Below are positions 10,801 to 25,174 of a DNA stretch of 64,000 nt, one piece after another. Within the stretch, counting starts at the first letter, position 1. Every line of letters starts with the position of its first letter. Source of the stretch: Chrysoperla carnea (taxonomy: Eukaryota > Arthropoda > Insecta > Neuroptera > Chrysopidae); the NCBI RefSeq assembly GCF_905475395.1, contig NC_058337.1, forward strand, positions 130,035,960 to 130,099,959, in the 5' to 3' direction. Both the position numbers and the translations under genes were made by a program. The notes below the pieces were generated by a model that did not search any database, had not been told where the DNA came from, and saw only the letters and a list, made by a program, of their open reading frames with translations.

Positions 10801-13800
10801 TAATTATGATTGAAAATAGTTATCGATTAGTATGGATTTTTCATAGTCAATACTTTCTGAGATGATTACAGCACCTATATCATCTAGTCTATGCAGAATT
10901 ATTAAAATTTAAATATCAATAAAAATTTATGGAAGTGAAAGAAAACTAATTACACTTAGACATAAAATAAATAATATAAAATATACATATTAAGTGTTAT
11001 TATTATTTGACTTCCGTATAGCAGCCATATTTAGCCTCAATCCTGTTTATGGACTACTACAATGACTGTTTACAAATAATGTATCAATAAATTAATAATA
11101 ATAATACAATCATTAATTATATTTTTATTGTTTAAATAAATAAATACAAGTTGTATAAGATCTTTAGAAGCCAAATTAATATCTTCCTGATCAATCAAAT
11201 ATTCAAATTGCTGTCTTTATTAATCCAGAAAAGATTGTAAAAATACAATTTCTATACTTTCAATTAAGGTATTTTTATCGGAGTGAGAGAGAACGCGATA
11301 TCGTAGCAAGAGGGAAAATATAGTTCTATAGCACAAATTACCAAAATTACTTTAAAAAAAAAATTAAATCCCACGATGGTCATAAGTATCACCATTTATG
11401 AACAGTAATCAGAAACTATCAAAGGTCAGAACCACTTAGTTGGTAGTTAACTGTAAAGCTTTAGTTATTATTACATATAGGTGTCGTTTTTTCGATTAAA
11501 AAAATTTTTAGTTTTCTAGGTTACGGTGTTTTATCTGTTGCTATATTCATAGCATATTGCTGACGATGCTTATGATAATGATGACGTAGCATTGCTGACG
11601 CAAATCCATTAGGTTAGGTTGGGTTATATTGGCTGACACACACTTATGCCATAGAGCCTATTGTGATACCATATATGTGTTTTACCACCTTTCCGCTGAT
11701 AATTTCATCTATCAGCTCCTCAATTTCAGAGGCTTAGTGCACCTCTTTCATGTATATACCATGCACTGCTAAAGCCTATCGCAACAATTAATTAAATTAA
11801 TTTTGTAGCGACGGCGGGAATCGAACCCGCTACCCTTACTTCAAAAATATCCAAAATTTGGTGACATATATATGCATGCACGCATGAACGGATATTTTTT
11901 AAAAGTTATTTTCGAATTTTCGGTTCCATTTTTCGAGGTGAATAGACAAGCTTGATATGAGGAAGTGAAAAATATCTGCATGTATACTTTCATTCATAGT
12001 ATCACGTATTGTTTTTGTTCTAAATTTAAATTACTTTCGCATTCGATATCACAAATGTATATAAATGCATTTTGCTTGTTTTTTATAAGAAAAAACTAGT
12101 TTTTATTGAAAAATGTTGAAAATGACCATAACGGTGATAAATCACAACATATTTAAAATAAAAGAACTATTGAATAATAATTTGAAAAGAAAATTTATTC
12201 TTGTTGTATAATAATGTTTTTGTAATTTGAATAAGTTGAAATGGTACAACCCAAATTAGTTTTTCCGTTTGAGGATTCCAAATTTAAAAGTCTCGTTCTT
12301 ACTTTTGCAATGCTATCTGAAGAATGCTATGCATTTTCTTGAGAAGGATTACTACTCAGGGCAGGTAGAATATGAATACCTATAACATATCCAAATTTCA
12401 AATTGATAAAGTAAAGGGAAATTCAATTGTAGCTTTAATCATTTTCATTTGGTAAACCGCTTTTCTTTATAAACTTTTTTTCCACCCATGAATTTAATTT
12501 AAGAGAATTCTTAAAATTATATAGTTTTGCACCTTAGAAAAAAACTATTTAAATTAAAGTTAAAACCTCAAAAAATAATTGAAAACAAAAAAATCCCGTT
12601 GTGCCCGACTAATTATGAATGTATGAGCACGGTAGTGGGGACAAAACTTAAAAAAAATGTATATTTTCAATTTTGATGGCGAATTATGTCATAACTTGAT
12701 AATATCAGACGAAAAGTAAGAATAAAATTTTTCGATATCTGGAGAAATTTTCCAAATATCGAAAATTTGTTTTATAATTTAGCTTTTTATATTTCGAAAA
12801 CCAAGGCAGATATCGAAAAATTTTACTCTTATTTGTCGTCTACATTCATAAAGTTATTAACAAAATTCATCATCAAAGTTGAAAATAAGGTAAAAATAAT
12901 TTCAGCCCCAAATCTGAAATTACCTTGGCACTCATACTACCTTATCAATATAATAATTATCTTTTGACGTTTTGCAGAAATTGGGTTAACGAACATTTAC
13001 CACAAGACCAACGTGTTCATGATCTATCGACTGACCTATGTACAGGTGTACGATTATGTATATTAGTTGAATCATTACAGGGTCGTCCAATGCGACCCTC
13101 ATATAATAAACGTCCAATGAATCAACATCAATATTTGGAAAATGTAACAGCGGCATTAAATGCAATTGAAAAAGATGGTGTTAAACTTGTTAACATTGGT
13201 AAGTTAAAATAATATTTTATTTTAGTCCAGGCGCTGGATGCGTTAAAAAAGATAACAGAAATAATTCGCTTAGATTACTAGCTCGAAACGGAATCAGTTA
13301 TTCTTTCCCTGAAAATAAAGAAATAATGTAAACTTTGTTATTTAACTGGAAAGTTCCCAAAATGAATTTTAGGGTAGTTGACCCGTTTTCGAAAAATTTT
13401 TTCTGGCTAGCAGTATAGTAAGTCGTATAAAGTTTGGAATGAGACGAAATAAATTAATGTAGCTACATAAAAAAAAGAAAAAAAATTGGTATTTGATAAA
13501 GTCAAAAAACTACGTGGGAAGTTTCGATTTCTGTAGCAGACTTTATGCTTACAATATTTTAAAATAGTTCATAATAGTTTCTAAACTTTGGAGAAGGTAT
13601 TTTTCACTATAGATTGGAGTTGCAACCAGTGTAATTTGTTTTTCAAGTATTTGAAGGGTCCTTAAAACGACTAATAAGTATTGGGATTATAAGTATAAGG
13701 TTTGAGATTTTTACATGACAAAACTCACGCCTACACTATTTAATTTTTTTGTTGAATAATCATAAAAATAAATGATTTTTTTCTGAATTAAATGAAAAAA

Positions 13801-16800
13801 AATTATAGTTATGTAATTTTTTTTCTCATGCTCGTGTGTAAAAAATTGTAATAATAAATTTGTAATTATTATTATTTCAAAAAATGACGATTACAAATAA
13901 ATATATATGTAATTATATTTTTGTACCTGTAATTAACCTTGAAACAATAAAAAAAAATGTTTATTAATTTTTGTTCTTAAAACAATAATAAATTTATGAC
14001 ATACGACATGAGAATATTTGCAAATTTCAAAAAAAAAAAATTTAATAACATCTGATTAAATTATTTTAAAATGCAACCAAAAACTTAAATAAAATATGCT
14101 TACTATAGATAAATTGCCCTAATTTTTGCCAAACCCTTTTTTGAGAGCCACATAGTATTCATTTCCATAATCTCGGCTTGCAATTACTTTATTGTCAGGT
14201 TAATTTGCAAAGTCAGGTCCTTAGATATATTTAGGTATCACCTTTATCCCTTACAAAAGTGATACCTAAACCTATTTTGAGTTTTGAGTATTTTTTCCCG
14301 ATTGTTTAAAAATGACCTTTAAATAAAAATTGAAAAAAAAAGTCCGGGACTCAACATGTCATGCCCTTTTACAGTTGGGATTCATTATTGGGAAGATTTG
14401 AGGCCAACTTGATTTTTAATGGGTCTCGACTGTTAAAGTCGCTATATGTAGACTTCTGGACTTATTATTTTCTTTTCTGTTTTTATTTATATTTTTTACC
14501 TCTTAGTAGTCGCGATTTTTGATATTTTAAATGTACTTTTTATTTATTTTACACTTTGAAGTTTGAATTTACGTAAGAACCATTAAAATCGGTCCACGCG
14601 TTTGATTTTTAGAGAGGCAGAAAGGAACAAACATATATACCTAGACTGTTTAACACATTACTCTCCTTTGCGTCGCAGTCGGGTAATGTTCTTACTATTG
14701 TAGCAAGTAAGTGTTTTCTTGGTTCAAGAAAATTTTTAAGCACTCAAATACTTACTTTCTTGAATTAAGTACTGAGAACATTGACGCAAGAAATATTTAA
14801 GTACTTGTTGTAAGAACATGAATATCCAAGTAAACGTATTTATTTCAATCCAGTAATTTTTTCTTAAACGTTCATACTTAATTTTTGAGTTAATTAAAAT
14901 TCTATTATGTTTTAGGTAATGTCGATATTGTAAATGGTAATCTCAAATTAATCCTCGGTTTAATATGGTCACTAATTGTCCGCTATCAAATCGGTCGATC
15001 CAAATTCCCACCACGCAAGCTAATGTTAGCATGGTTACAAGGTGTTTTACCAGAATGTGAAGTACATAATTTAACGACAGATTGGAATTCTGGTATACTA
15101 TTATCAGCATTAGTAGATTATTGCCAGCCTGGCTTATTCCCACATTGGCGTTCGCTGAATAAAAATAATTCAGTGGAGAATTGTCGACGTGCTATGTCTG
15201 TGGCACAAAACGATTTGGGTATACCAGCTGTACTAGAACCAGAATATTTAGCATCTCCGTGGTTGGATGAGTTGAGTGGTATGACGTATTTATCATATTT
15301 TATGAAACCAAATTCACCAGGATTTTATGCAACGTTACGATGGGTAAATTCACGATTGAAGAAACCGATCAATGGTTTTACGGTAAGTAAATTATGCTTC
15401 AAATTTATTTTTTAAACCCAAACATCACAAATTAAAGTAGGAAGTGACTATGAAACACCGGTGTTTCGAACTTTCGAGGTCTCATACTTCTTATGCGAGG
15501 TGCTTCGAACTTTCGAGGTCTTATACTTCTTAAGAATTTGAAAAATTCTTAATTAGTAAAGATGTCGTCTATCGTCTGAACCTAGGTCAAAACAAAAAAA
15601 AAATTGACAAAATGGCATCGATATGAAATAAAAAATACGATCGAGAGATTTATAAGGAAGTTCCCACCAAATTTCGAAGAAATCCGTCAAGTAGAACTTG
15701 AGATATCATGTCAACCACCTCCAAAAATGTAGTTTCAAGAAAAGCGCGTTTTAAATTTGAGAGACAATTCCGGTAGATAAACTCGGATAATAAAATTACT
15801 CTTTTTGGATTAATCGGCGATCACAGATTACATTGAGCCTTCTTTTTCTTCATATGCAATGTTTTGCAAAGTTATTTCTGCAAACCGAGCTATTTTGCCA
15901 TCTTTTGAAGCAACAGAAGCTCGAAGTACACAGTGATCATTTCGAACTTCGTTACCAGAAAATCTGCTGTATCTCTAAAAATAAGTTGAATTTTGAAATA
16001 TCCGTTTGAGGACATATTCTTAAGGTTGACCCCAAAATAAGTGTCAGAACCTGCAACATTCAATTCGCTATTTATCGTTAAGAGAGACTAATGAAAAGAA
16101 AGTGCTTTTCTCCGATTAGTAGTAGCGTAAGAATTAGTAGCTTATTGGGTTTATTTGGGCCTCACCCCTTTGGTTGACAATTACCCCCAAGTTGGCAATT
16201 AAAATTTTCAATAATTAAAATAATTTTCGCGGTTTTTGGGAGTTATAAAATTAAGCACTCGGATAAAAGTATCGTTGCCTTTAATTCTTATACAAAGCAT
16301 AATCTTGGATTCTTTTTTTAGACTGATTGGAATGATGGTAAAGTTTTAGCTGAAATTGTACGTTCATTAGGTGGAAATGTTCCACAACCGGACACAATGC
16401 GTACAGATCCTTCACATTGGGAAGATAATCTAAATAAGGGTATTACAGCTGGTGAACGTTTGGGTGTACGTCCAATATTAAGTGCACGCGATATGGCCGA
16501 TAAAAATGTTGAACATTTAGGTGTGATGGCATATGCAGCACACTATCAATGGGTACCAGAACGACCTCCAATGCATGATCTAATTAAAGTACATTTGGAT
16601 TCGACATCAGCACGTGTGGGTGAACCGGTTAGTATACTTATTATTATTATTTTATTTTATTAATCAAAAATATTATGTAAACATTTTGTCTTGTGTACTT
16701 ATGTGGGTTATACAGAATGATTTTTTAAATAGTTTTTAAGAGAAAATCATAAAATGTCAAAACATGCATCGATTCATTTTTAGGGGGAATGCAAATACAA

Positions 16801-18085
16801 AACTTATTTTTTTAAGGGTGTATATCCAGTTGCAAGAGCAAAAAGTAACTTTTTTATGACTTTTCCTTAAGAAGTCCATCTATTTTACATAAATATAAAA
16901 AACGTATACATATAGGACAGAACATTTCTTCACTTTTAAGATCCCGTTGTTCGGTTTCAAAAATTTGATATGGTACCATATCTCTGGTTTGGATTTTTTT
17001 AAATGAAAAAATCCAAAAAAATTCTTTAGTTAATAGATGAATACAGGTATTAATCGAATAAATAGTCAAAATTATGAATTTTGACAAATGGCAACATCCA
17101 CAAAAAAAATAATTATTCAATAAATTTTCAACTTCGAATTGGTCTAAAATATTGAAATAATTTCAGAAATCTTATTCCTTCCATTAAAATCTGAGCAAAA
17201 CATCTAAAGAGATTGTGTAAAAATTCGAAACCGATCGGTCGAGCCGTTTCTTAGAAATCTTGCTCGCCGACTTTGAAAATGCTGATTAATTAATTTTTTT
17301 TTTTTATGCGTTTATCTTCGAGAATATTTATCGGATCAACTTAGAATTTTCAGAGAATATACTTAAAAAATTGATTCTTTGAAAATTCTAACTGGATATT
17401 ACCCCTTAAGGTTGTTAAGAAAAGCAATGGGGGTTTGTCCCTCCCACTCTGTTCCATGCAAAATGTATAGAACAAAGTATCTGCTGCCAAATTTAAGTAA
17501 ACACATTTTTCCATTTTAAATTGATGAAAACATAATTTTTTGCTTTTTTTTTTTTATTAAAACAATATTTTTTAGTTATGAGATTCTATATTTCATTATT
17601 TTAAATAAAAATTTAAAAAAATAACAGAGATAAAATTATTTTTTAATACAACGATTACGTCATGCTTTTATTTCTAAGTGCTTTTTCGTTCGATTAATTT
17701 ATTAATTGATTTGAGTAATTATCAAGAAAATTAGACCTTAAATCGAAATTTGATAAACAAAATTTTCGTTCATCTTTACAAGCTTACTAGCTTCATATTC
17801 CATTGCTTCCCTGGGTTAAAAAGTAACAACCACCGCTCTATAGCCTCCAGCTCTCTTGATCTCACTTATCCCCCTTCCATAACACTCGAAGGGATTGTTT
17901 TACACAGCATAAATATACGCGCAGCTTTCAATTTTTTTAACTTCATGCTAAGAAAATAGGGAAGTTATTGTTTTCACCCCGTTTTGCCAAAATTGAGTTT
18001 TCATCAGATCTCGACGTTTTAAGATGTCAGGAAGCTTCCCTGACTACTTCCGCGAGGGTGTCTGTATGGCTGTATGTATGTATGA

Positions 18086-18120
<35 letters not shown>

Positions 18121-21100
18121 TGTGTGTGTGTATGTGTGTGTGTGGATGTATGTAAACCTCTCATAACTTTTGAACGGCTTGTCCGATTTGATCGCGGTTG
18201 GTGCCATTCGAAAGGGATTGAACAAACTTAGATTTGGACCGATTCGAACAGATAGATTTCGAGAAATCTCAAAAAAACTGCAAAAAAAAATTTTTTTTAA
18301 GTGGTTTTTTTTCAATAACTTTTAAACGGCTGTATCGATAAACCGACCAAAAACTAATCAGTCCGGTCAAAATCGGTTGATTCGTTCGTGAGTTATCGTT
18401 GACGAAAGAAAACCCAAAAAAGCGTTTTTTCGGAATAACATCAAAAGTTTTTGTTCTATCAATTAAAACTTAAAAATTCTTCATGAAGCTTCAAAAACTG
18501 CGTCGAATGTCACCAACCGCGTGAAAATCGGTTTATTCATTCTAAAGTTATCGCGATTTGAAAATTTAAAAAATAGTGTTTTATCAAACGTCTATGAAAT
18601 TTTTGAGCTAGAAGCTCAAAAGCATCGAACATCTTCATTTTTGAGCTCAGAGAACTACCGATAGATTTCAAAAACTAATCAGCTCTCAACGTGTAAAAAC
18701 TACATCGATCGCCACCAAGTCGGTCGTAATCGGTTTGTTTGTTCGTATTATACCGTTGTCGAAAAAAAGCGATAAAAATGATTTTTATAAATTAATCAGA
18801 TTTAATCAGTAAAAAATTTAATCAGATTTTAGTCTAAGATCACATCTAATTACAATAAAATGCGAGTGGATATAACATCAGAAGAGATAAAATTTTTTAC
18901 ACGTTATGAGTCAATACTTAGCGGGAAGTTACAGGGATGACCTGCAGGGTCAACCGTTTTCCAAATTTTTTAAAGTGTAAAATAGACATAATTTATTGAG
19001 TATATCTGAAAAGATGGCCATGAATTTATTTAAATTCATTTATTATTAAAAATTTTTACAGAAATCTTAAATATATGGTTCAAAATTATGATCATAGATG
19101 GTAAATATAAAAAATATAGGGATACATATAAAATATATAATGAAAGTAATTGGTTCGGATTGGTTAGAATGATTTAAACAACCCGTTAAATTATGGATAG
19201 AAGCAAGTCTAGCCAGTATATAATCGCGATTTTAAAAAAAATAATTCAGAACTCTCAAATGTGACATATCTTGTTGGATATCTTCTTTAAAGTAACTCCT
19301 TATATACAAATATCACGCCAGGATCACTTAATAAGAAACTCGTATCTCAGTGGTAATGTGATTTCTTCTATAGTACATTTTCAGAAAACTTAGCCATACT
19401 ACAAAAAACAGAAATAAAATTAAAATAAACGAGACTTAATGGTTCATATATTTTTATATTAATTTTTTTTAGACTGTTAACTAAAAACTGAAATTTTTGT
19501 TGAAGTTGTATTATTTCTAATTTTAAAGAGATCAGATCATAATTGTTGCTTATAAGTTTTACTTTTGCTTGAAGTAATTTCAATTCCAAAAATATAATGT
19601 CGAGATGTAATGTCATTAATCTATCACCTATAATTTGTTCGTCATTTACTAATAAGTAATACATTTGTACCAAATAATGTTTATATATATTTATGAGTAT
19701 CGATGGCCGTTCGATTAGAGTCTTTTTATTTATTTTACATATTAAAATAAAAACTTTAAATATATAATTAATATCGTTTGCACTCTTTAAAAAAAAATCA
19801 ATTAATTCCATTGATTGGTTAAATCTTCCCCAATAAATATAAATATCAACTAAATGCTCAAATATCATATAGTATGATTTTGTGTCTAAGCCATTTAATA
19901 ACTGGTTTTGTAAATGAATGTGTTTTTGTATACAAATTTCTTTTGAATATTTATCTTCTTCCAGTTTCGCAATAATTTCATTTCGATCAGGTACCTTCAT
20001 ATCATTATTCTTTATTTTTTCGATTTGCCTATTTATAATTTCCACAACTTTTTTATAAAAAAATATGGCTTTAGGTAATGATTCATGATCTATAATTCCA
20101 TTTGTCCAATTTATAATTGTTTTCCTTTGATAGCAAGTAGCAACGACATCATAGGTCTTACAAAATAATCGAAGCAATTCTAAATCATTCGAATATTTTG
20201 TATGACTTAAATATTCAAGTTTTTGTTGTTCAAAACATTCTAATGATTTACAATAATTTTCGAACGCATATTTATCACATAGTTTACTTTTTAAATGACA
20301 ACACAAAATATATTTCTCGGCAAGATAAAAATATAAAAAGCTTAGAGTCATTTTAAAATCTACGTACATATCAGATAAAATTAAATGATTGTCATTACTA
20401 AATGGTTTTAAAATTTCTAATCCTTGTTTCCAATATTTTATACGTTTTTCAATTTTTATACTTGGTATAATATTATTTATAACTGATTCTTTATAAATAT
20501 TAGCTAAATGAAGCGTACATTTGTATTTGTGATCTTTAGAAGAAATATCAACTTTATTAAAATAATAATGTGCTTTTTTTACGATTTCCTTCAATTCATT
20601 TTCAGAACACTTTAATTTAACCATATTAAAAAAAATACCAATTAAATTTACATAAATACAATGTAATGATGGATGTAATATATCCGAATTAATTATTTTT
20701 AAATTATTAATAAAAGTATTTAATTTTTCTTCAAGTTCTTGTATTTGCAATTTCAAAAATATTATATCACAATTTTTGCCAAGTAATATTAAATTAAAAA
20801 GAATTAAACATGTTTCTCTATGAAGGATACTTAAATAATTTTTCATATATCCATCACCAAATTTTTCTCTTAATTCTCTTTTATCATTTTCGAATATTTG
20901 ATTCATTTTTAACCCAATCAATTTATGTTTATTTAAGAATTTTATTGGATCTTCAATTGGTTGTGTTGTTAATATGTATTGTTGTAAATGTAAAAAATCA
21001 AATTTTGCAATCGAATCGTTTGAATCGTTTAAAGCAGACTCAATTAATTCTTCTACTTCTTTGTATTTCTTTAATAAAACATAAACTGTGAACAAATGAT

Positions 21101-24100
21101 GTTGACTATTTGAATCACTTGATAATTTTAAAAATCTTTCACATTGCTTTACAATTTGTTCATAATTATTGTCTTGTAGATGATAATAATAACAATAAGA
21201 TACGATTATTCCACATATGCCAACCACAAAAGTAAAATAATCTGGACTTAAATCATTTGGGTCTTTTATTAATTCCATTTTTTCATAAATTGGTTTGATT
21301 AGTTCGTAAGCTTTAGCGTATTCCTCTATTTGAATATAAAAATTGGCTAATAGTTGTATAAAACTAAAATACTTCTCATTTATGTTTAATATTGAAGATG
21401 TTTGCATCAATTCTTCCATTTGTGATAAATAATATTCTTTTGTATTAATTTTTTCAAAATATTTGATACCCTGTTTTATATATTTAATGCCTTCATGGTA
21501 CATTTTCAGAGTACCAAAACATAATCCTAATTTATAGCATCTTAGAATAGATTCAGTTATGTCTTTATCAACTGAATATTGTAGTTCATATATTTGAGAT
21601 ATACTTTTAAATTGTTTCTCTGCAGGTAAAATATTGTCCTCAATTTGTTTTTGTAAAGATTTTCTGTTTAAAGAAAATATATCATGTGCTAATTCACCAG
21701 ATCTGATTTTTTTTGATGAAATGCCAGCTTCATAACTAACTTGTGTTGGAATCGGTGAAATAAATTCTTCGACCTTTATTAATTTACTATAATAGATATC
21801 CTCCGATTCTCTAACATATTGCCCTAGTAACGTGACGATATGATCCATAATATATTCGTCTTTTTTACTTTTAAATTTTCGTTGTTCGATTTCTTTTAAA
21901 TAACTTAATTCGAAAAAAATTTTATCCGAAAGACACTTAAGTCTCAAACGTGATTTTATTAGTTCTTTGATATTATTTTCTTCATTAACTTCAATTTTTT
22001 TAATACATTTTATTTTCTCGCGTTCTTTTTTCAATTTATTAGAAAGGTCGTTTATTAATTCCTTGCCTATTAATAGAGTTTCTGGATACGATTTAACCTT
22101 TGCAACTAATTCAACAAAACGCTCATTGTTCTCATCGATTAGTTTAATATATTGAACAACTTCTGGAGAATAAAAATATTGGTTCTCAATTATATTATCT
22201 TGGTAACAAGGATTGATTTCTGCAATACATTTTTGAAAGTTTTCTCGATAATGGTTGCCTAACTCTTCGATTATTTTCTTTCTGATATCTTGATAATCTA
22301 AATTTAACTTATTTAATGATTCGCCAGGTTTTGGTAATTTATTAAAAGCATCAGCAGCAAGAATTACTATGTTTATTAATTTATTATATAATTTTGTAGG
22401 TTCTTTAATAAAATTCCAATTAAAATTGCTAGAGCTTTCAACTAATTTCTTAGGTTTTATTTTAATAATTGCATTTAATTTTTTTGTATTCGTTGTTAAT
22501 GATTTTGCAGTTTTCCAATCGTTCAAATTTAATGAAAACGTATTATTTTCTTTGTTAATATAAATAATTTTTAATATATCTATTTTTATTTTTAAAATGA
22601 GATTTTCCATGTCTTCTTTATTTTCTTTAAAATGTTGCACTGGTTTATGGAGATGAATAAACAAATCTCTGGTATTATTTAAACATTTTAATGCACTACA
22701 TAAGTCAGGTTTTGCTTGAATAGTTTCATCTTCAATAATTTCATGGAACAGTTCTCCAATGATTATAAATATTCTTGCTAAGTAATATAAATCATCATTC
22801 TCAGTTAAATCAATTTTGTCAAATGAATTAAGCTCTTCAGTAATTTTTCTAAGAGCAATTTTTTGGTATCTTTGATTGGAGAATTTTATAAGATACAATA
22901 TTTGATGTTTGTTTGGATTGTAATGTAATTTTAATATTCTCATCTGTTTTTCTAATTCATCGGATGGAAATTGATTTTCTTCACTTAAGATATGAGCAAT
23001 TATACTTTGTAAATTCAATAAATTATTAGTAATCTGTTGTTTTTCGAAATCGTTGAACATTGAATCATATTCCTGTTCACTTACTACTGATAATGTGTGG
23101 TTAAATTGATGTAACTTTTTAAAATGAATACCACTATTATTAATTCTGATTTGAGTTTCGTTAGTTCTTTGAATGAATCCGTATTTATTTCGAATACATT
23201 CATTGTCTTTGTTGTTAAATGATATCTCTCCAGCTAATTTTCCTATTTCAATTAGTGTGTTTATTATTGTGTTAGAATTTATTGCATTTGCAGTTTTTAA
23301 TTCATTTATGATTTTAAATATTTCAATTAACTTTTGGATATCATTTTGTTTTCTTTTAATTTTGAGATCATCCATTTTTATTTACCACAAATCAAGATTT
23401 AATTTTCTAAACGAAAGAAAAAATTTAATGTACAATGACAATCAAAAAATGATTAAAAATTAATAATTATTTAGAAAAGTGCTTTTTTTGATGAATATAT
23501 CCATCTACGTTCTTATAAAACAACGATGACCCGAGTCGTAGAACTCCCGAAACAACCATAGTCATTTTACAGGTTTTAATAAATAAAGAATTTGGAACTA
23601 AATTACTAAACAAGTGAAATTTACAAAATTTAAAAAATCCAGACAAATTTTTCGAGTACGGAACCCCAAACTCTCACTTGAAACATATATAAGAACACTC
23701 TCCATTAAATTACCTTTTTCCTTAAAGCATTTTGAAGATCGTCGCCAATTTTTTAGTTTTTTTCGGGTACGGAACTCTAAGGTCGCACTTGAAACATAGC
23801 GAAAGACACTCTCTAAAAAATCAAAATCGGTTCATCCGTTTAGGCACTACGATGCCACAGACAGACAGACAGACAGACACGCACACTAATAAGACCAATG
23901 TTAATTATGCCTACATTTGAAGTCATTTATTTATTTTAATAATCGGGTAAAGCCACCCCCCCTAAAAGTTTTCAGAATTGATTTAGACTTAGTCCAATTT
24001 CATATAATAAAAAATCAAGCCTTTTATCCAAAATTGCCCTGGCGCTCGTACGTCCTTAAGAAATTTTATAATAAAATTTTTTTTTAAGTTCTACATTATT

Positions 24101-25121
24101 TGAAATAGCCAAGTCTGATTAGCTAATGAACTACACCCTTCAACTACGATTTAAGACTTCATTATTAATGGACATCAAAAATTTCAAAAAATAAGAAAAT
24201 TTGTTAAACTTACCGTAATATTTAATATTTTGGAGAGAATCGAAACAGTTAATAAAGCAGTAAACTTAAAAATAATAATATTTTAATTAGACAACATAGC
24301 TTATCAAAATTTTTAAATAGAATAATATATAAAAAAAAAAAAATTATTCAGTAGAGGGTTTTATTTTTCTAAATGGTTTTTCCAATTTCCTGCTATTAAC
24401 CGCATTGACATAATTTTTAATTTAATTCCGGTATCCTATCGCGCTAGGCGTTAGTCACTTGAAAGAATGGAATAAAATTAATGAATTATTAATTATTTTC
24501 TAATTGAATATAGAAAATTTAAAAAATTTCAAATTATTTAAAACATAAATATTTAAAGCTACCCATTTTGAGAGGATTATTTTACAGTCACTACATATTA
24601 TAAAACAAAGTAGCTTTTTCTGTCCCTATGTCCCTATGTCCCTATGTCCCTTTGTACGCTTAAATCTTTGAAACTACGCAAAGGATTTTGATGCGGTTTT
24701 TTTTAATAGATAGAGTGATTCAAGAGGAAGGTTTTTATGTATAATACATCCATATTATAGTAGAGTAAGGGGTTGAAATAGGGGTTGAAAGGGATATGCT
24801 TCAGAAACTAAAAAAGTTGTGCATCAATTAAGATAAAATATTGACACGATATACAACCAGCTTCAAAGATCTATTGTTTTTATCTACTTTTAACCTTCGG
24901 AGGGTAGAAAGGTGTAGCGAGAAAGTGGGAAGGACCTATCGAATATTTACAAATATACCTAAGTGTGGTATCAAATAAAAGAGCATGACGTGTACATTAC
25001 AAAACTGTTATCCCACGCAAGGAAATGTGGAGGGAGGGGTGCAAGGGGGGATGTTGCCCAGCAAAGCGGGTAGTTCACAGCTAGTAAATAATAAAAAAGA
25101 TATTGAAATCTGTTTTTGTAG

Positions 25122-25174
<53 letters not shown>

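Larger units (their letters stand above)
7802..12977 (+). other. jbug: jbug intron 1 (5.2 kb)
   Basis: The intron joins CH1 residues F40 and R41. It contains a dispersed repeat (7880-8110), an AAT microsatellite (about 8641-8665), a hairpin with a G10 loop (9119-9227), a CGGTTCATCCG-type repeat (10440-10770), a SINE-like tail (11590-11835) and foldback copy 2 with its tail (12525-12890). No coding exon is apparent; the frame at 8887-9159 has no domain character. Confidence 0.8.
16628..19367 (+). other. jbug: jbug intron 4, left part
   Basis: The first 2.7 kb of the 9.2-kb intron 4. It holds the TTAA-flanked element (16816-17405) and an old dispersed repeat of about 17950-18600 that carries a GT microsatellite. 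The rest has no recognisable feature. The 3' end of the nested minus-strand ORF begins at 19368. Confidence 0.7.

Noticed and set aside
11815..11831. Possible tRNA gene from the GGTTCGATTCC motif
   Set aside because: No A box, acceptor stem or anticodon arm in the right spacing; fits a SINE tail instead.
12767..12967. 66-codon frame just before exon 2, possible alternative exon
   Set aside because: Most of it is the foldback repeat also present elsewhere; no CH-like sequence.
17968..18315. Open frames on both strands with Val-Cys or Thr-His runs
   Set aside because: They are translations of the GT microsatellite and surrounding repeat, not genes.
20810..22563. Several + strand frames opposite the nested 1335-codon ORF
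   Set aside because: Antisense shadows of a biased Ile/Lys/Asn-rich coding sequence.
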